64,000 bases of DNA from a virus: positions 1 to 64,000 of IMG/VR virus record IMGVR_UViG_3300017991_000056; one strand, given 5' to 3'. The translations under genes and the position numbers were made by a program. Of this stretch, positions 1 to 9,647 are shown piece by piece. How positions within the stretch are numbered: position 1 is the stretch's first letter; every line of letters begins with the position of its first letter. The notes beneath the pieces were generated by a model. The model was given only the letters and a program-made list of their open reading frames with translations, was not told the DNA's origin and did not search any database.

Positions 1-200
1 ATTCAGGGGTGGCAGGGTGTCCAGGGATGGCAAGGCGCTCAGGGTTGGCAGGGAGATGTTGGGTTCCAGGGAGTCGATGGCATTCAGGGGTGGCAGGGCG
101 TCCAGGGATGGCAAGGCGCTCAGGGTTGGCAGGGAGATGTTGGGTTCCAGGGAGTCGATGGCATTCAGGGGTGGCAGGGCGTCCAGGGATGGCAGGGAAC
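1..200 (+). repeat. 81-bp direct tandem repeat within the collagen-like gene
   Basis: Two near-identical 81-bp units (1-81 and 82-162) and a partial third begin with attcaggggtggcaggg. Each encodes 27 residues, that is nine collagen triplets, so copy-number change keeps the frame. The array may continue upstream of the window. Confidence 0.85.
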
Positions 201-3200
201 GGGTCTTCAGGGACCAGGCGGGGCCACTGGGCCGGTAGGCGATCGGGGTGCTCAGGGAAGCCAGGGTGTCGAAGGTTCCCAGGGCGTTCAGGGAAGTCAT
301 GGCCTCACGGGTCCGCAGGGCTACGAGGGTCCCCAGGGTCCGGGGCCTGCCGGTCCTCAGGGAAACCAGGGCGCTCAGGGTTGGCAGGGCAATCAGGGTG
401 CTCGAGGTCCTCAGGGATGGCAGGGCGCTCAAGGATCTCAGGGTGTCCAGGGCCTCCGGGGTTTTCAGGGTGTTCGTGGGCTTCAGGGCGTGCAGGGCCT
501 TGGAGGCTTTCAGGGTTTCCAGGGTGTTCGTGGCTTCCAAGGCTGGCAGGGCAATCAGGGATGGCAGGGTTTCCGTGGCTTCCAGGGCGTTCAGGGTTTT
601 CAGGGGAATCGGGGTAGCCAGGGTGTCCAGGGGCCGCAGGGTTTCCAGGGATGGCAGCGTGTTCGTGGCTTCCAAGGCTGGCAGGGCAATCAGGGCCTTC
701 GTGGCAACCAGGGCGAGAGGGGTTTCCAAGGTGTCCAGGGGCTTCGCGGCTTCCAGGGATGGCAGGGAAGACAGGGCGATCAGGGCTGGCAGGGTTTTAT
801 GGGTCCGCAGGGTGTTCGTGGCTTCCAAGGCTGGCAGGGTGTCCAAGGCGCCAGGGGACTTCAGGGGGACCAGGGCATCCAGGGTGCCCAGGGGTCGCAG
901 GGCTTCAGGGGCTTCCAGGGAAATCAAGGATGGCAAGGCCACCAGGGCTGGCAGGGTCCGCGAGGCTTCCAGGGCGATCAGGGATGGCAGGGCGTCCAGG
1001 GTCCCCAAGGCTTCCAGGGCTACCAGGGCGTCCAGGGTCTTCAGGGTGTTCGTGGTCTTCAGGGAAACCAGGGATGGCAGGGCGTTCAGGGTGCTCGTGG
1101 TCCTCAGGGCGACCAGGGATGGCAGGGCGTCCAGGGCGCTCGTGGCTTTCAGGGGTGGCAGGGCGTCCAGGGTGCTCGTGGTTTTCAGGGCAATCAGGGA
1201 TGGCAAGGGCCCAGAGGCTACCAGGGCGTTCAGGGAGTGCGTGGGTATCAAGGATGGCAAGGGAATCAGGGGAGCCAAGGGTGGCAAGGCGTCCAGGGAC
1301 TCCAGGGTCTTCGTGGTCTTCAGGGCAATCAGGGCCTGCGTGGGTTGCAAGGTTGGCAAGGAAGCCAGGGCAACCAAGGCATTCAGGGGGCGCAGGGCTG
1401 GCAGGGCGACTTCGGTGAGACAGGGTTCCAGGGCGAAGTGGGGTTCCAGGGGAGCCAGGGCTGGCAAGGTGTCGGACTTCAAGGGCCAGGTGGAACAACG
1501 GGACCGGTCGGAGATCAAGGACCACAAGGCAGCCAAGGCTTCGATGGAGACCAGGGTGTCCAGGGACCTGGTGGAGCAACTGGTCCCCAGGGCTATGAAG
1601 GCTCTCAGGGACCTGGTCCGGCAGGTCCACAAGGCCATCAAGGCCCGCAGGGCAACCAGGGCTTCCGTGGGTTCCAGGGGAGTCAGGGCAGTCAGGGTAG
1701 TCAGGGCTGGCAGGGTTTCGGATTCCAGGGAGCCGAGGGGAACCAGGGGTGGCAGGGAGTTGCCGGCAATCAGGGTCTTCGTGGGTTTCAGGGCTGGCAA
1801 GGTGAAAGAGGCCATCAGGGGGTCAGAGGCTATCAGGGCAATCAGGGTCGTCAGGGGTTTCAGGGCGTTCGTGGTTTTCAAGGTGTTCAGGGCTGGAGGG
1901 GCTTCCAGGGCTGGCAAGGGAACCAGGGATGGCAGGGGTCGATCGGGATTACAGGTGTCCAGGGGCCTCGCGGTCTCCAGGGCGTCCAGGGAGTCCGTGG
2001 GCATCAAGGCTATCAAGGAAATCAGGGTTGGCAGGGTGAGCGCGGCTATCAAGGTGTTCAAGGGGCCAGGGGCAACCAGGGCTGGCAGGGTCCGCGAGGC
2101 TTCCAGGGCGACCAGGGATGGCAGGGCGTCCAGGGTCCTCAAGGCTTCCAGGGCTACCAGGGCGTCCAGGGTCTTCAGGGTGTTCGTGGTCTTCAGGGAA
2201 ACCAGGGATGGCAGGGCGTTCAGGGGTTTCAGGGCGCCCAGGGTCTCCGTGGCTTCCAGGGAAACCAGGGTGCTCAGGGTATCCGGGGTCTTCAGGGCAA
2301 CCAGGGTTGGCAGGGGAATCAGGGCTGGCAGGGTCTTCAGGGCAACCAGGGTTGGCAGGGCGCTCAGGGTCCTCAGGGCCTTCGGGGTGTTAGGGGTTTC
2401 CAGGGGGTTCGTGGCTTCCAGGGCAATCAGGGCGTGCAGGGATGGCAAGGCGTTCAGGGTGTTCGTGGGCTCCAGGGCAACCAGGGACGGCAAGGCGTTC
2501 AGGGGCCGCAGGGCTTCAGGGGATTCCAGGGCTGGCAGGGTCTTCAGGGCGTTCGTGGCCACCAGGGAACTCAGGGAGTCCGGGGTCTTCAAGGCTACCA
2601 GGGTTGGCAAGGTGTTCGGGGTGTTCAGGGGTGGCAGGGGGTTCAGGGGAATCATGGTCCCCAGGGTGTCCAGGGTCTCCGGGGTTTCCAGGGAAATCAG
2701 GGAAGCCAAGGCGTCCAGGGTCTCCAGGGTTTCCAGGGAAATCAGGGAAGCCAAGGCGTCAGGGGTTTCCAGGGCAATCAAGGCCTTCGCGGGCTTCAGG
2801 GTGTTCGTGGGCCCCAGGGCAATCAGGGTGTTCAGGGAGTTAGAGGTTTCCAGGGTTGGCAGGGCGTTCAGGGCCTGCGAGGTCTCCGAGGTTTCCAGGG
2901 GAGCCAGGGATGGCAGGGGAATCAAGGCAACCGGGGGCTTCAGGGAGTTTGGGGCTTCCAGGGATGGCAAGGCGTCCAGGGCGTCCGAGGGCTTCAGGGA
3001 TCCCAGGGGCTTCGTGGTTTCCAGGGCAACCAGGGACGGCAAGGCGTTCAGGGTCTCCGTGGTTTCCAGGGAAACCAGGGACGGCAAGGCTGGCAGGGTT
3101 CGCAGGGCGAGCGCGGGCTCCAAGGGAATCACGGTCTTCAAGGTGTTCGTGGCTGGCAGGGAAACCAGGGCGCCCAGGGCTGGCAGGGTCTTTGGGGCTC

Positions 3201-6200
3201 CCAGGGCAATCAGGGCTCTCAGGGATGGCAGGGAAATCAGGGCTGGCAGGGCGCTCAGGGCGCTCGTGGCCTTCAGGGGTGGCAGGGCTTCCAGGGCAGG
3301 CAGGGAGTTCAGGGTCCTCAGGGTGTTCGTGGTCTTCAGGGAAACCAGGGGGTCAGAGGCTTTCAGGGCTGGCAGGGCTGGCAGGGCTGGCAGGGCGTCC
3401 AGGGGAATCAGGGTTTCCAGGGCAATCAAGGTGTCCAAGGCGTTCGTGGCTTCCAGGGAAATCAGGGAGTCCGTGGCTTCCAGGGCAATCAAGGTGTCCA
3501 AGGCGTTCGTGGCTTCCAGGGTTGGCAGGGTCCTCGTGGCCTCCAGGGCAATCAGGGCTGGCAGGGTGATCAGGGTGTTCAAGGTGTCCAGGGCAACCAT
3601 GGAAGGCAGGGCGTCCAGGGCTGGCAGGGAACAGGTCTTCAGGGACCTGGTGGAGTTACGGGGCCGGTAGGAGATCAGGGTGCCCAGGGAAGCCAGGGTG
3701 TCGAGGGGACGCAGGGGAACCAGGGCTGGCAGGGCCTCACGGGTCCCCAGGGCTACGAGGGTCCTCAGGGTCCGGGTCCGGCCGGCCCCCAGGGAGTCCG
3801 TGGTTTCCAGGGCAATCAAGGCCTCCGCGGGTTCCAGGGCGTTCAAGGCGTCCGCGGGCCTCAGGGCAATCAGGGTGTTCAGGGAGTCAGAGGTTTCCAA
3901 GGCCCTCAGGGCAATCAGGGCTTCCAGGGCTCGCAGGGCGTTCGTGGCCTCCAGGGAAATGAGGGAGTCCGTGGCTTCCAGGGTTTCCGAGGCTTTCAGG
4001 GGAATCAGGGCCGGCAGGGGCTTCAGGGAGTTCAAGGAGTTCGAGGCCTCCAGGGCAACCAGGGCTGGCAAGGCGTTCGGGGAGTTCAGGGGCTTCGTGG
4101 CTTCCAGGGCGTTCAGGGCAGCCAGGGCTGGCAGGGTGTTAAGGGCTGGCAGGGCAACCAGGGAGTTCAGGGCGTTCAGGGCTGGCAGGGCGACCAGGGT
4201 TTCCAGGGCGACCAGGGTTTCCAGGGTTCGCAGGGCGTTCGAGGTTTCCAGGGCGTTCAGGGGTGGCAAGGTGTTCAGGGTTCGCAGGGTCCTCGGGGCT
4301 TTCAGGGAAACCAAGGTTGGCAAGGTGCTCAGGGCCCTCGGGGCAACCAGGGCGTTCAGGGGGCTAGGGGCCTCCAGGGCTGGCAGGGCTGGCAAGGAGC
4401 CCAGGGTCCGCAGGGTCTCCGTGGCAACCAGGGCGCACAGGGCCCTCGGGGCAATCAGGGCTTCCAGGGTTCGCAGGGAGTTCGTGGCTTCCAGGGCAAC
4501 CAGGGAAGTCAGGGAATCAGGGGCCTCCAGGGCAACCAGGGCTGGCAGGGCGTTGGGGGGACTCAGGGCCTCCTGGGCTTCCAGGGCAACCAGGGAAGCC
4601 AGGGCTGGCAGGGGAATCAGGGCCTTCGTGGTTTCCAAGGGAACCAGGGAGCTCAGGGTTCTCAGGGGCTTCGAGGGTTCCAGGGCAACCAGGGAAGCCA
4701 GGGCTGGCAGGGCGCTCAGGGTCCTCAGGGCCTCCGGGGCGTCCAGGGTTTCCAGGGTCCTCAGGGTCTAAGAGGCTTCCAGGGATGGCAGGGCAACCAG
4801 GGCGTTCAGGGCAACCAGGGCGAGAGAGGTTTCCAAGGTGTCCAGGGCGTTCGTGGTTTCCAGGGCGACCAGGGTTTTCAGGGCGACCAGGGTTTCCAGG
4901 GTAATCAGGGCGCCCAGGGCGAGAGAGGTTTCCAAGGTGTCCAGGGCGTTCGTGGTTTCCAGGGCTACCAGGGTTTCCAGGGCGACCAGGGTTTCCAGGG
5001 TAATCAGGGCGCCCAGGGCGAGAGAGGTTTCCAGGGTAATCAGGGCGCCCAGGGCGAGAGAGGTTTCCAGGGCAACCAGGGCGCCCAGGGCCTCCGAGGC
5101 TTCCAGGGCAATCAAGGTGCCCAGGGTCTAAGAGGCTTCCAGGGATGGCAGGGCAACCAGGGCGTTCGTGGTTTCCAGGGCAACCAGGGCGTTCAGGGCA
5201 ATCAGGGTGTCCAGGGTCTAAGAGGCTTCCAGGGTATCCAGGGAGTTCAGGGGCTTCGTGGCTTCCAGGGCAACCAGGGCGTCCAGGGCCTTCGAGGCTT
5301 CCAGGGATGGCAGGGCAACCAGGGTATCCAGGGAGTTCAGGGGCTTCGTGGCTTCCAGGGCAACCAGGGATGGCAGGGTTGGCAGGGGGATATTGGGTTC
5401 CAGGGAGTTGATGGCGTTCAGGGCTGGCAGGGCGTCCAGGGCTGGCAGGGAACAGGTCTTCAGGGACCTGGTGGAGCTACGGGGCCGGTAGGAGATCAGG
5501 GTGCCCAGGGAAGCCAGGGTGTCGAGGGGACGCAGGGGAACCAGGGCTGGCAGGGCCTCACGGGTCCCCAGGGCTACGAGGGTCCCCAGGGTCCGGGTCC
5601 GGCCGGCCCCCAGGGCGCTCAGGGATGGCAAGGTGTTCGCGGCTTCCAGGGTGTTCGTGGGCTTCAGGGTGTCCAGGGCAACCAGGGAGTGGATGGGTCG
5701 CAGGGCGCTCAGGGATGGCAGGGTCTTCGCGGCTTTCAGGGTGCTCAGGGCAACCAGGGCTGGCAGGGCGTTCGGGGAATTCAGGGTTTTCAGGGCCTTC
5801 GAGGTTTCCAAGGTTGGCAGGGCGTTGGGGAGACCGGTGTTCAGGGTTCTCAGGGTCCGCAAGGCGTTCGTGGTTTTCAGGGCAACCAGGGCAACCAGGG
5901 CTGGCAGGGCAACCAAGGTTGGCAAGGCGTTCAGGGTGTTCATGGCTTCCAGGGCTGGCAGGGCGCTCAGGGCTTCCAGGGTCTGCAGGGTCCGCAGGGG
6001 CCCCAGGGCTTCCAGGGCTGGCAGGGGCTCCAGGGCCCGCAGGGGCTCACCGGGCCGTTCGAGGCGGTATCCGAGATCATCACGGAGCCGACGCATGGTT
6101 TCACGGCGGGCGACGTGGTGCGGTTCGACGGGGCGAACTACGTCAAGGCGCAGGCGGACAGCGAGACGAACGCCGAGGTCATCGGGATAGTCAAGAACGT

Positions 6201-6579
6201 CATCGATCCCGACACTTTCGAGCTTGCCTACATCGGTGATCTGACGGGGCTGTCGGGCTTGACGCCGGGTGAGGTGTACTACCTCTCGGACGTCACGGCT
6301 GGGCTGCTGACGACGACGGAGCCGACGGCCAACGGGACGGTCTCCAAGCCGCTCCTGATCGCGAACTCCTCGACGACCGGGGTCATGTTCAATTTCCGAG
6401 GCTTCGTCAATGGCGGGATAACGGGTACGACGCAGCAGCTGGCGGTGGTGACGGACATGGTGTACTATCCGTCCACCGGAAACTTCGACAAGATATACAG
6501 GACGATCACGTTCACGGGCTCGATAGGCGCGCAGGGTGCCCAGACAGTGTTCACGGCGACCGGCTGTCAGGGTGGTTGA
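1..6579 (+). CDS. Giant Gly-X-Gln collagen-like fibre protein, 5' end outside window
   Basis: The frame is open from base 1, so the true start lies upstream. About 2,000 residues are Gly-X-Gln triplets in which X is often Phe, Trp, Asn, Val or Leu, with Arg-Gly interruptions such as VRGFQG. Four cassettes with the core [14 protein letters not shown], ending [11 protein letters not shown], punctuate the run near 205-363, 1477-1632, 3633-3792 and 5452-5613. The run ends near 6045 and is followed by about 175 non-collagenous residues predicted to be beta-rich ([31 protein letters not shown]), a fold common at phage fibre tips. The family role is a trimeric tail or head fibre used for host or surface binding. 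Attachment to the tail is inferred from family behaviour and from the two related genes at 11978 and 34622. Confidence 0.85.
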   Translation: MQGWQGVQGWQGAQGWQGDVGFQGVDGIQGWQGVQGWQGAQGWQGDVGFQGVDGIQGWQGVQGWQGTGLQGPGGATGPVGDRGAQGSQGVEGSQGVQGSHGLTGPQGYEGPQGPGPAGPQGNQGAQGWQGNQGARGPQGWQGAQGSQGVQGLRGFQGVRGLQGVQGLGGFQGFQGVRGFQGWQGNQGWQGFRGFQGVQGFQGNRGSQGVQGPQGFQGWQRVRGFQGWQGNQGLRGNQGERGFQGVQGLRGFQGWQGRQGDQGWQGFMGPQGVRGFQGWQGVQGARGLQGDQGIQGAQGSQGFRGFQGNQGWQGHQGWQGPRGFQGDQGWQGVQGPQGFQGYQGVQGLQGVRGLQGNQGWQGVQGARGPQGDQGWQGVQGARGFQGWQGVQGARGFQGNQGWQGPRGYQGVQGVRGYQGWQGNQGSQGWQGVQGLQGLRGLQGNQGLRGLQGWQGSQGNQGIQGAQGWQGDFGETGFQGEVGFQGSQGWQGVGLQGPGGTTGPVGDQGPQGSQGFDGDQGVQGPGGATGPQGYEGSQGPGPAGPQGHQGPQGNQGFRGFQGSQGSQGSQGWQGFGFQGAEGNQGWQGVAGNQGLRGFQGWQGERGHQGVRGYQGNQGRQGFQGVRGFQGVQGWRGFQGWQGNQGWQGSIGITGVQGPRGLQGVQGVRGHQGYQGNQGWQGERGYQGVQGARGNQGWQGPRGFQGDQGWQGVQGPQGFQGYQGVQGLQGVRGLQGNQGWQGVQGFQGAQGLRGFQGNQGAQGIRGLQGNQGWQGNQGWQGLQGNQGWQGAQGPQGLRGVRGFQGVRGFQGNQGVQGWQGVQGVRGLQGNQGRQGVQGPQGFRGFQGWQGLQGVRGHQGTQGVRGLQGYQGWQGVRGVQGWQGVQGNHGPQGVQGLRGFQGNQGSQGVQGLQGFQGNQGSQGVRGFQGNQGLRGLQGVRGPQGNQGVQGVRGFQGWQGVQGLRGLRGFQGSQGWQGNQGNRGLQGVWGFQGWQGVQGVRGLQGSQGLRGFQGNQGRQGVQGLRGFQGNQGRQGWQGSQGERGLQGNHGLQGVRGWQGNQGAQGWQGLWGSQGNQGSQGWQGNQGWQGAQGARGLQGWQGFQGRQGVQGPQGVRGLQGNQGVRGFQGWQGWQGWQGVQGNQGFQGNQGVQGVRGFQGNQGVRGFQGNQGVQGVRGFQGWQGPRGLQGNQGWQGDQGVQGVQGNHGRQGVQGWQGTGLQGPGGVTGPVGDQGAQGSQGVEGTQGNQGWQGLTGPQGYEGPQGPGPAGPQGVRGFQGNQGLRGFQGVQGVRGPQGNQGVQGVRGFQGPQGNQGFQGSQGVRGLQGNEGVRGFQGFRGFQGNQGRQGLQGVQGVRGLQGNQGWQGVRGVQGLRGFQGVQGSQGWQGVKGWQGNQGVQGVQGWQGDQGFQGDQGFQGSQGVRGFQGVQGWQGVQGSQGPRGFQGNQGWQGAQGPRGNQGVQGARGLQGWQGWQGAQGPQGLRGNQGAQGPRGNQGFQGSQGVRGFQGNQGSQGIRGLQGNQGWQGVGGTQGLLGFQGNQGSQGWQGNQGLRGFQGNQGAQGSQGLRGFQGNQGSQGWQGAQGPQGLRGVQGFQGPQGLRGFQGWQGNQGVQGNQGERGFQGVQGVRGFQGDQGFQGDQGFQGNQGAQGERGFQGVQGVRGFQGYQGFQGDQGFQGNQGAQGERGFQGNQGAQGERGFQGNQGAQGLRGFQGNQGAQGLRGFQGWQGNQGVRGFQGNQGVQGNQGVQGLRGFQGIQGVQGLRGFQGNQGVQGLRGFQGWQGNQGIQGVQGLRGFQGNQGWQGWQGDIGFQGVDGVQGWQGVQGWQGTGLQGPGGATGPVGDQGAQGSQGVEGTQGNQGWQGLTGPQGYEGPQGPGPAGPQGAQGWQGVRGFQGVRGLQGVQGNQGVDGSQGAQGWQGLRGFQGAQGNQGWQGVRGIQGFQGLRGFQGWQGVGETGVQGSQGPQGVRGFQGNQGNQGWQGNQGWQGVQGVHGFQGWQGAQGFQGLQGPQGPQGFQGWQGLQGPQGLTGPFEAVSEIITEPTHGFTAGDVVRFDGANYVKAQADSETNAEVIGIVKNVIDPDTFELAYIGDLTGLSGLTPGEVYYLSDVTAGLLTTTEPTANGTVSKPLLIANSSTTGVMFNFRGFVNGGITGTTQQLAVVTDMVYYPSTGNFDKIYRTITFTGSIGAQGAQTVFTATGCQGG

Positions 6580-6618
6580 CGCACCTTCGGGTTCTGTCCT
6601 GGCGGGCGGGTTCCGGGA

Positions 6619-6801
6619 ATGCTATACATTCAACGAAGAAGTTCAGATGGCTTGATCCTGAAGTTCACTACCACTGACGAGATCATGGGCGAATGCTGCT
6701 GCAACTTCGAGTATGAACCCTGCGATCCGATCCCGACTCCGACGCCCACCGTGACTCCGACGCCGACCGTCACGCCGACTCCGACCCCGACGCCGACCTG
6801 A
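6619..6801 (+). CDS. Small Cys-rich protein with a short TPTPTV tail
   Basis: This is a 60-residue protein. An N-terminal beta-like segment is followed by a GECCCNFEYEPC cysteine cluster and a tail of about four Thr-Pro-Thr-Pro-Thr-Val units. It has the same order (short head, cysteines, TPTPTV stalk) as the much larger protein at 6990 and looks like a short paralogue or truncated copy. No strong ribosome-binding site precedes the first ATG; an internal ATG at the MGECCC position is an alternative start. It lies 39 bases downstream of the giant fibre gene. A surface-fibre accessory role is inferred only from context. Confidence 0.55.
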   Translation: MLYIQRRSSDGLILKFTTTDEIMGECCCNFEYEPCDPIPTPTPTVTPTPTVTPTPTPTPT

Positions 6802-6900
6802 TAGGTGGTCCTCCGAATTGTGACGAGTGCGGAGGAAGGTGGGCGACGGCCGACTTCGACCTGGCGGGTGCCGGGTCGGCGATGGACGAGAAGGAGGTGG

Positions 6901-7002
6901 ATGAAAGCAATCGCATTGGCAGTGGAGCGTCACTGGGTCCTATCGTATTGGGGTGACATATTACGGGACATGGCCCGTAGGGACGGAGAATGGCGAACGT
7001 AA
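6901..7002 (+). pseudogene. Short ORF carrying a duplicated copy of the glycosyltransferase gene start
   Basis: This 33-codon reading frame follows an AAGGAGG site. It begins MKAIALA, encoded by atgaaagcaatcgcattggc, the same sequence that opens the real glycosyltransferase gene at 9648. After those codons the two diverge completely. It overlaps the start of the next gene. It looks like a leftover from the duplication that produced the 6990-9461 gene, though it may still be translated as a leader. Confidence 0.5.
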
Positions 7003-9461
7003 TCATAAGTGAAAAGGTCGCGGAAGTGATCCGGGTGGGTGGCGTCTGTTACGTCTTCAAGCAGAGCACCTCGTTGCAGGTCACGAACCCGCTTGAGGAC
7101 GTTCAGGCCGAGTACGACACTTGCATCCAGTGCACTCCGACCCCTACTCCGACCGTTACGCCGACGCCGACCGTGACACCGACGCCCACCGTGACACCGA
7201 CTCCGACCCCGACGCCGACCGTGACACCCACGCCGACCCCGACTCCGACCGTGACACCCACGCCGACCGTGACACCGACTCCGACCGTCACGCCTACGCC
7301 GACTCCCACTGCGTCGGTGACACCCACGCCGACTCCGACACCGACCGTGACACCCACGCCGACTCCGACACCGACCGTCACTCCGACTCCGACCGTGACA
7401 CCCACGCCGACGCCCACCGTGACGCCGACGCCCACCGTCACGCCGACTCCGACCGTGACCCCGACTCCCACCGTGACCCCGACTCCCACCGTCACGCCGA
7501 CTCCGACTGTCACGCCGACTCCGACTGTCACGCCGACCGTGACTCCGACGCCCACCGTGACCCCGACTCCCACCGTCACGCCGACGCCGACCGTCACGCC
7601 GACTCCCACCGTGACTCCGACGCCGACCGTGACACCGACGCCCACCGTGACACCTACGCCGACTGTTACCCCGACGCCCACCGTCACGCCGACGCCGACC
7701 GTGACTCCGACGCCCACCGTTACTCCGACGCCGACCGTTACCCCGACGCCGACCGTGACTCCGACGCCCACCGTGACTCCGACGCCGACTGTTACCCCGA
7801 CTCCCACCGTTACGCCGACGCCGACTGTCACGCCGACACCGACCGTGACTCCGACGCCCACCGTTACGCCGACTCCGACCGTGACACCTACGCCGACCGT
7901 GACTCCGACGCCCACCGTTACTCCGACGCCCACCGTTACGCCGACGCCTACCCCGACTCCGACTGTCACGCCTACTCCGACTGTCACGCCGACTTCGACC
8001 GTCACGCCTACGCCGACCCCGACGCCCACCGTGACCCCGACGCCCACACCTACGCCCACCCCGACGGTGACGCCCACCGTGACCCCGACTCCGACTGTCA
8101 CACCTACCCCGACTCCGACGGTGACGCCGACTCCGACACCTACGCCGACGCCGACCGTGACACCTACGCCGACGCCTACCGTGACGCCGACCGTGACACC
8201 GACGCCGACTGTCACGCCTACTCCGACTCCGACACCGACCGTTACACCGACACCGACATTGACACCGACGCCTACTTTGACCCCGACTCCGACCGTGACG
8301 CCGACGCCGACCGTGACACCGACGCCCACCGTCACGCCGACTCCGACCGTGACTCCGACTCCGACCGTCACGCCGACACCGACCGTCACGCCGACACCGA
8401 CCGTCACACCGACATCGACCGTGACTCCGACCGTCACGCCTACGCCGACCGTCACGCCGACGCCGACCGTGACACCGACGCCCACCGTCACGCCTACGCC
8501 GACCGTGACACCTACGCCGACTGTCACGCCGACACCGACCGTTACTCCGACTCCCACCGTGACACCTACGCCGACTGTCACGCCGACACCGACCGTTACT
8601 CCGACTCCCACCGTGACACCTACGCCGACTGTCACGCCGACACCAACCGTGACTCCGACCGTCACGCCGACGCCCACCGTGACTCCGACGCCCACCGTGA
8701 CACCGACTCCGACCCCGACGCCGACCGTGACCCCGACTCCGACTGTCACACCTACGCCGACTCCGACCGTGACGCCGACACCGACGCCGACACCGACGGC
8801 GACCTCCACGGTCACTCCGACTCCGACCTCCACGGTCACCCCGACTCCGACTCCTTGGCCCAGCGTCACTCCGACGTGCTGCACGGCCGATACCGATCCT
8901 GCTGACAATGACTGGATAGTTCAGTCGGGAGGCTACGACACCTATGCCGAGGCTTGTGCGGCTCTTGGGGCGGGGAATGTTGCCCTTGGCACCTGGAACG
9001 GCGATAGCTACTATGTCGATTTGAATTGCAGCACGAACCTGCGTGTCTGCCTCGGGTCCGGCCTCAGTTGCAGTGGCTGGACGGCCGCTGACGGCTGCGT
9101 CTGGAAGGTCTTCAATCCGGCCGGCGTCAGCCCCGGGGTCGGCGGCATAGTCGAAATCGAAAAGCCGGTCGGGGAGGGTGGCGGTCATTGCCGGTTCAAG
9201 TTCGTCGCGGCTCCCGCCTTCACGGCCTGCGTGGATCAGGGGGCTTGGTATTGCGTGGCAGCTTTTCATTGTACTGCGGAGGGTTGCCTGGACTGTGAGG
9301 TTGTTACGAGGGAGTGTCTCCTTCTGACTCAGGCGGAAGTAGATGATTATCCCACAGAGTGCAAAGAGGAGGCGGAAATCTGGGGCTATGGTGACATCGT
9401 GGGTGGTCCGTGGTGTACTGAGGCTATTTGTGAGGTGACAGAGAATTGCGACGAGCTGTAG
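6990..9461 (+). CDS. Mucin-like TPTPTV-repeat protein with Cys-rich C-terminal domain
   Basis: This is an 823-residue protein. Residues 1-48 form a head ([16 protein letters not shown], with cysteines). About 575 residues follow, made almost entirely of Thr-Pro-Thr-Pro-Thr-Val units. A C-terminal domain of about 190 residues contains roughly 19 cysteines (from VTPTCC onward; [21 protein letters not shown]). Such low-complexity Thr/Pro stalks are extended and are common O-glycan carriers in secreted proteins. The adjacent gene encodes a glycosyltransferase, and a sulfotransferase lies 6 kb downstream, so a glycosylated virion stalk or fibre is a reasonable inference. It starts at an ATG with a GGAG at very short spacing. 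A virion location is not proven by sequence. Confidence 0.7.
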   Translation: MANVIISEKVAEVIRVGGVCYVFKQSTSLQVTNPLEDVQAEYDTCIQCTPTPTPTVTPTPTVTPTPTVTPTPTPTPTVTPTPTPTPTVTPTPTVTPTPTVTPTPTPTASVTPTPTPTPTVTPTPTPTPTVTPTPTVTPTPTPTVTPTPTVTPTPTVTPTPTVTPTPTVTPTPTVTPTPTVTPTVTPTPTVTPTPTVTPTPTVTPTPTVTPTPTVTPTPTVTPTPTVTPTPTVTPTPTVTPTPTVTPTPTVTPTPTVTPTPTVTPTPTVTPTPTVTPTPTVTPTPTVTPTPTVTPTPTVTPTPTVTPTPTVTPTPTVTPTPTPTPTVTPTPTVTPTSTVTPTPTPTPTVTPTPTPTPTPTVTPTVTPTPTVTPTPTPTVTPTPTPTPTPTVTPTPTPTVTPTVTPTPTVTPTPTPTPTVTPTPTLTPTPTLTPTPTVTPTPTVTPTPTVTPTPTVTPTPTVTPTPTVTPTPTVTPTSTVTPTVTPTPTVTPTPTVTPTPTVTPTPTVTPTPTVTPTPTVTPTPTVTPTPTVTPTPTVTPTPTVTPTPTVTPTPTVTPTVTPTPTVTPTPTVTPTPTPTPTVTPTPTVTPTPTPTVTPTPTPTPTATSTVTPTPTSTVTPTPTPWPSVTPTCCTADTDPADNDWIVQSGGYDTYAEACAALGAGNVALGTWNGDSYYVDLNCSTNLRVCLGSGLSCSGWTAADGCVWKVFNPAGVSPGVGGIVEIEKPVGEGGGHCRFKFVAAPAFTACVDQGAWYCVAAFHCTAEGCLDCEVVTRECLLLTQAEVDDYPTECKEEAEIWGYGDIVGGPWCTEAICEVTENCDEL
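7134..8866 (+). repeat. 18-nt coding minisatellite (TPTPTV units)
   Basis: About 1.7 kb of degenerate 18-bp units (actccgaccgtcacgccg type) run in phase with the coding frame. The repeat leaves long open frames on both strands (for example Gly-Val on the minus strand) that are by-products of the repeat rather than genes. Synonymous variation between units suggests an old or selected array rather than a recent expansion. Confidence 0.9.
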
Positions 9462-9519
9462 CACGACGAGGCTGAAGGGACAGATGGGTTGGTCGTGAAA
9501 AGATGGCTTAGGCAGAATA

Positions 9520-9636
9520 ATGGCGAACGTCATCATAAGTGAAAAGGTCGCGGAGGTCATCCGGGTGGACGGGACCTGCAAGGCCGTAGGCGGGATTGTT
9601 GATCCTCCGCCACGTGGCGGGAAATATGAGACTTGA
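9520..9636 (+). CDS. Small ORF duplicating the head of the TPTPTV protein
   Basis: This is a 38-residue ORF starting [16 protein letters not shown], identical over its first 16 residues to the start of the protein at 6990, with about 90% DNA identity over some 50 bp. It then diverges and ends after PPPRGGKYET. It has no clear ribosome-binding site. It is probably a truncated duplicate head left beside the glycosyltransferase gene. Its 3' end contains a palindrome followed by AATATGAGA that may be regulatory. Confidence 0.5.
   Translation: MANVIISEKVAEVIRVDGTCKAVGGIVDPPPRGGKYET
9606..9629 (+). promoter_or_regulatory. Palindrome followed by AATATGAGA upstream of glycosyltransferase
   Basis: CCGCCACGTGGCGGG forms a near-perfect inverted repeat directly followed by AAATATGAGA, 18 bases before the glycosyltransferase ATG. 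The same arrangement (GCCCCATGGGGC then GGGCAATATGAGA) precedes the sulfotransferase at 15730. This shared layout suggests a common control element for the two modification enzymes, either an operator or an mRNA hairpin. Confidence 0.35.
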
Positions 9637-9647
9637 GAAAGGTGGAA

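Noticed and set aside
248-3670. 1,140-residue Arg/Val/Ala-rich frame in the collagen-like region
   Set aside because: It is a +1 frame of the Gly-X-Gln repeat with no start signal; collagen repeats leave alternative frames open.
7103-8908. Minus-strand Gly-Val repeat protein (GVGVTV)
   Set aside because: It is the reverse complement of the in-frame TPTPTV repeat; any frame of this repeat stays open.
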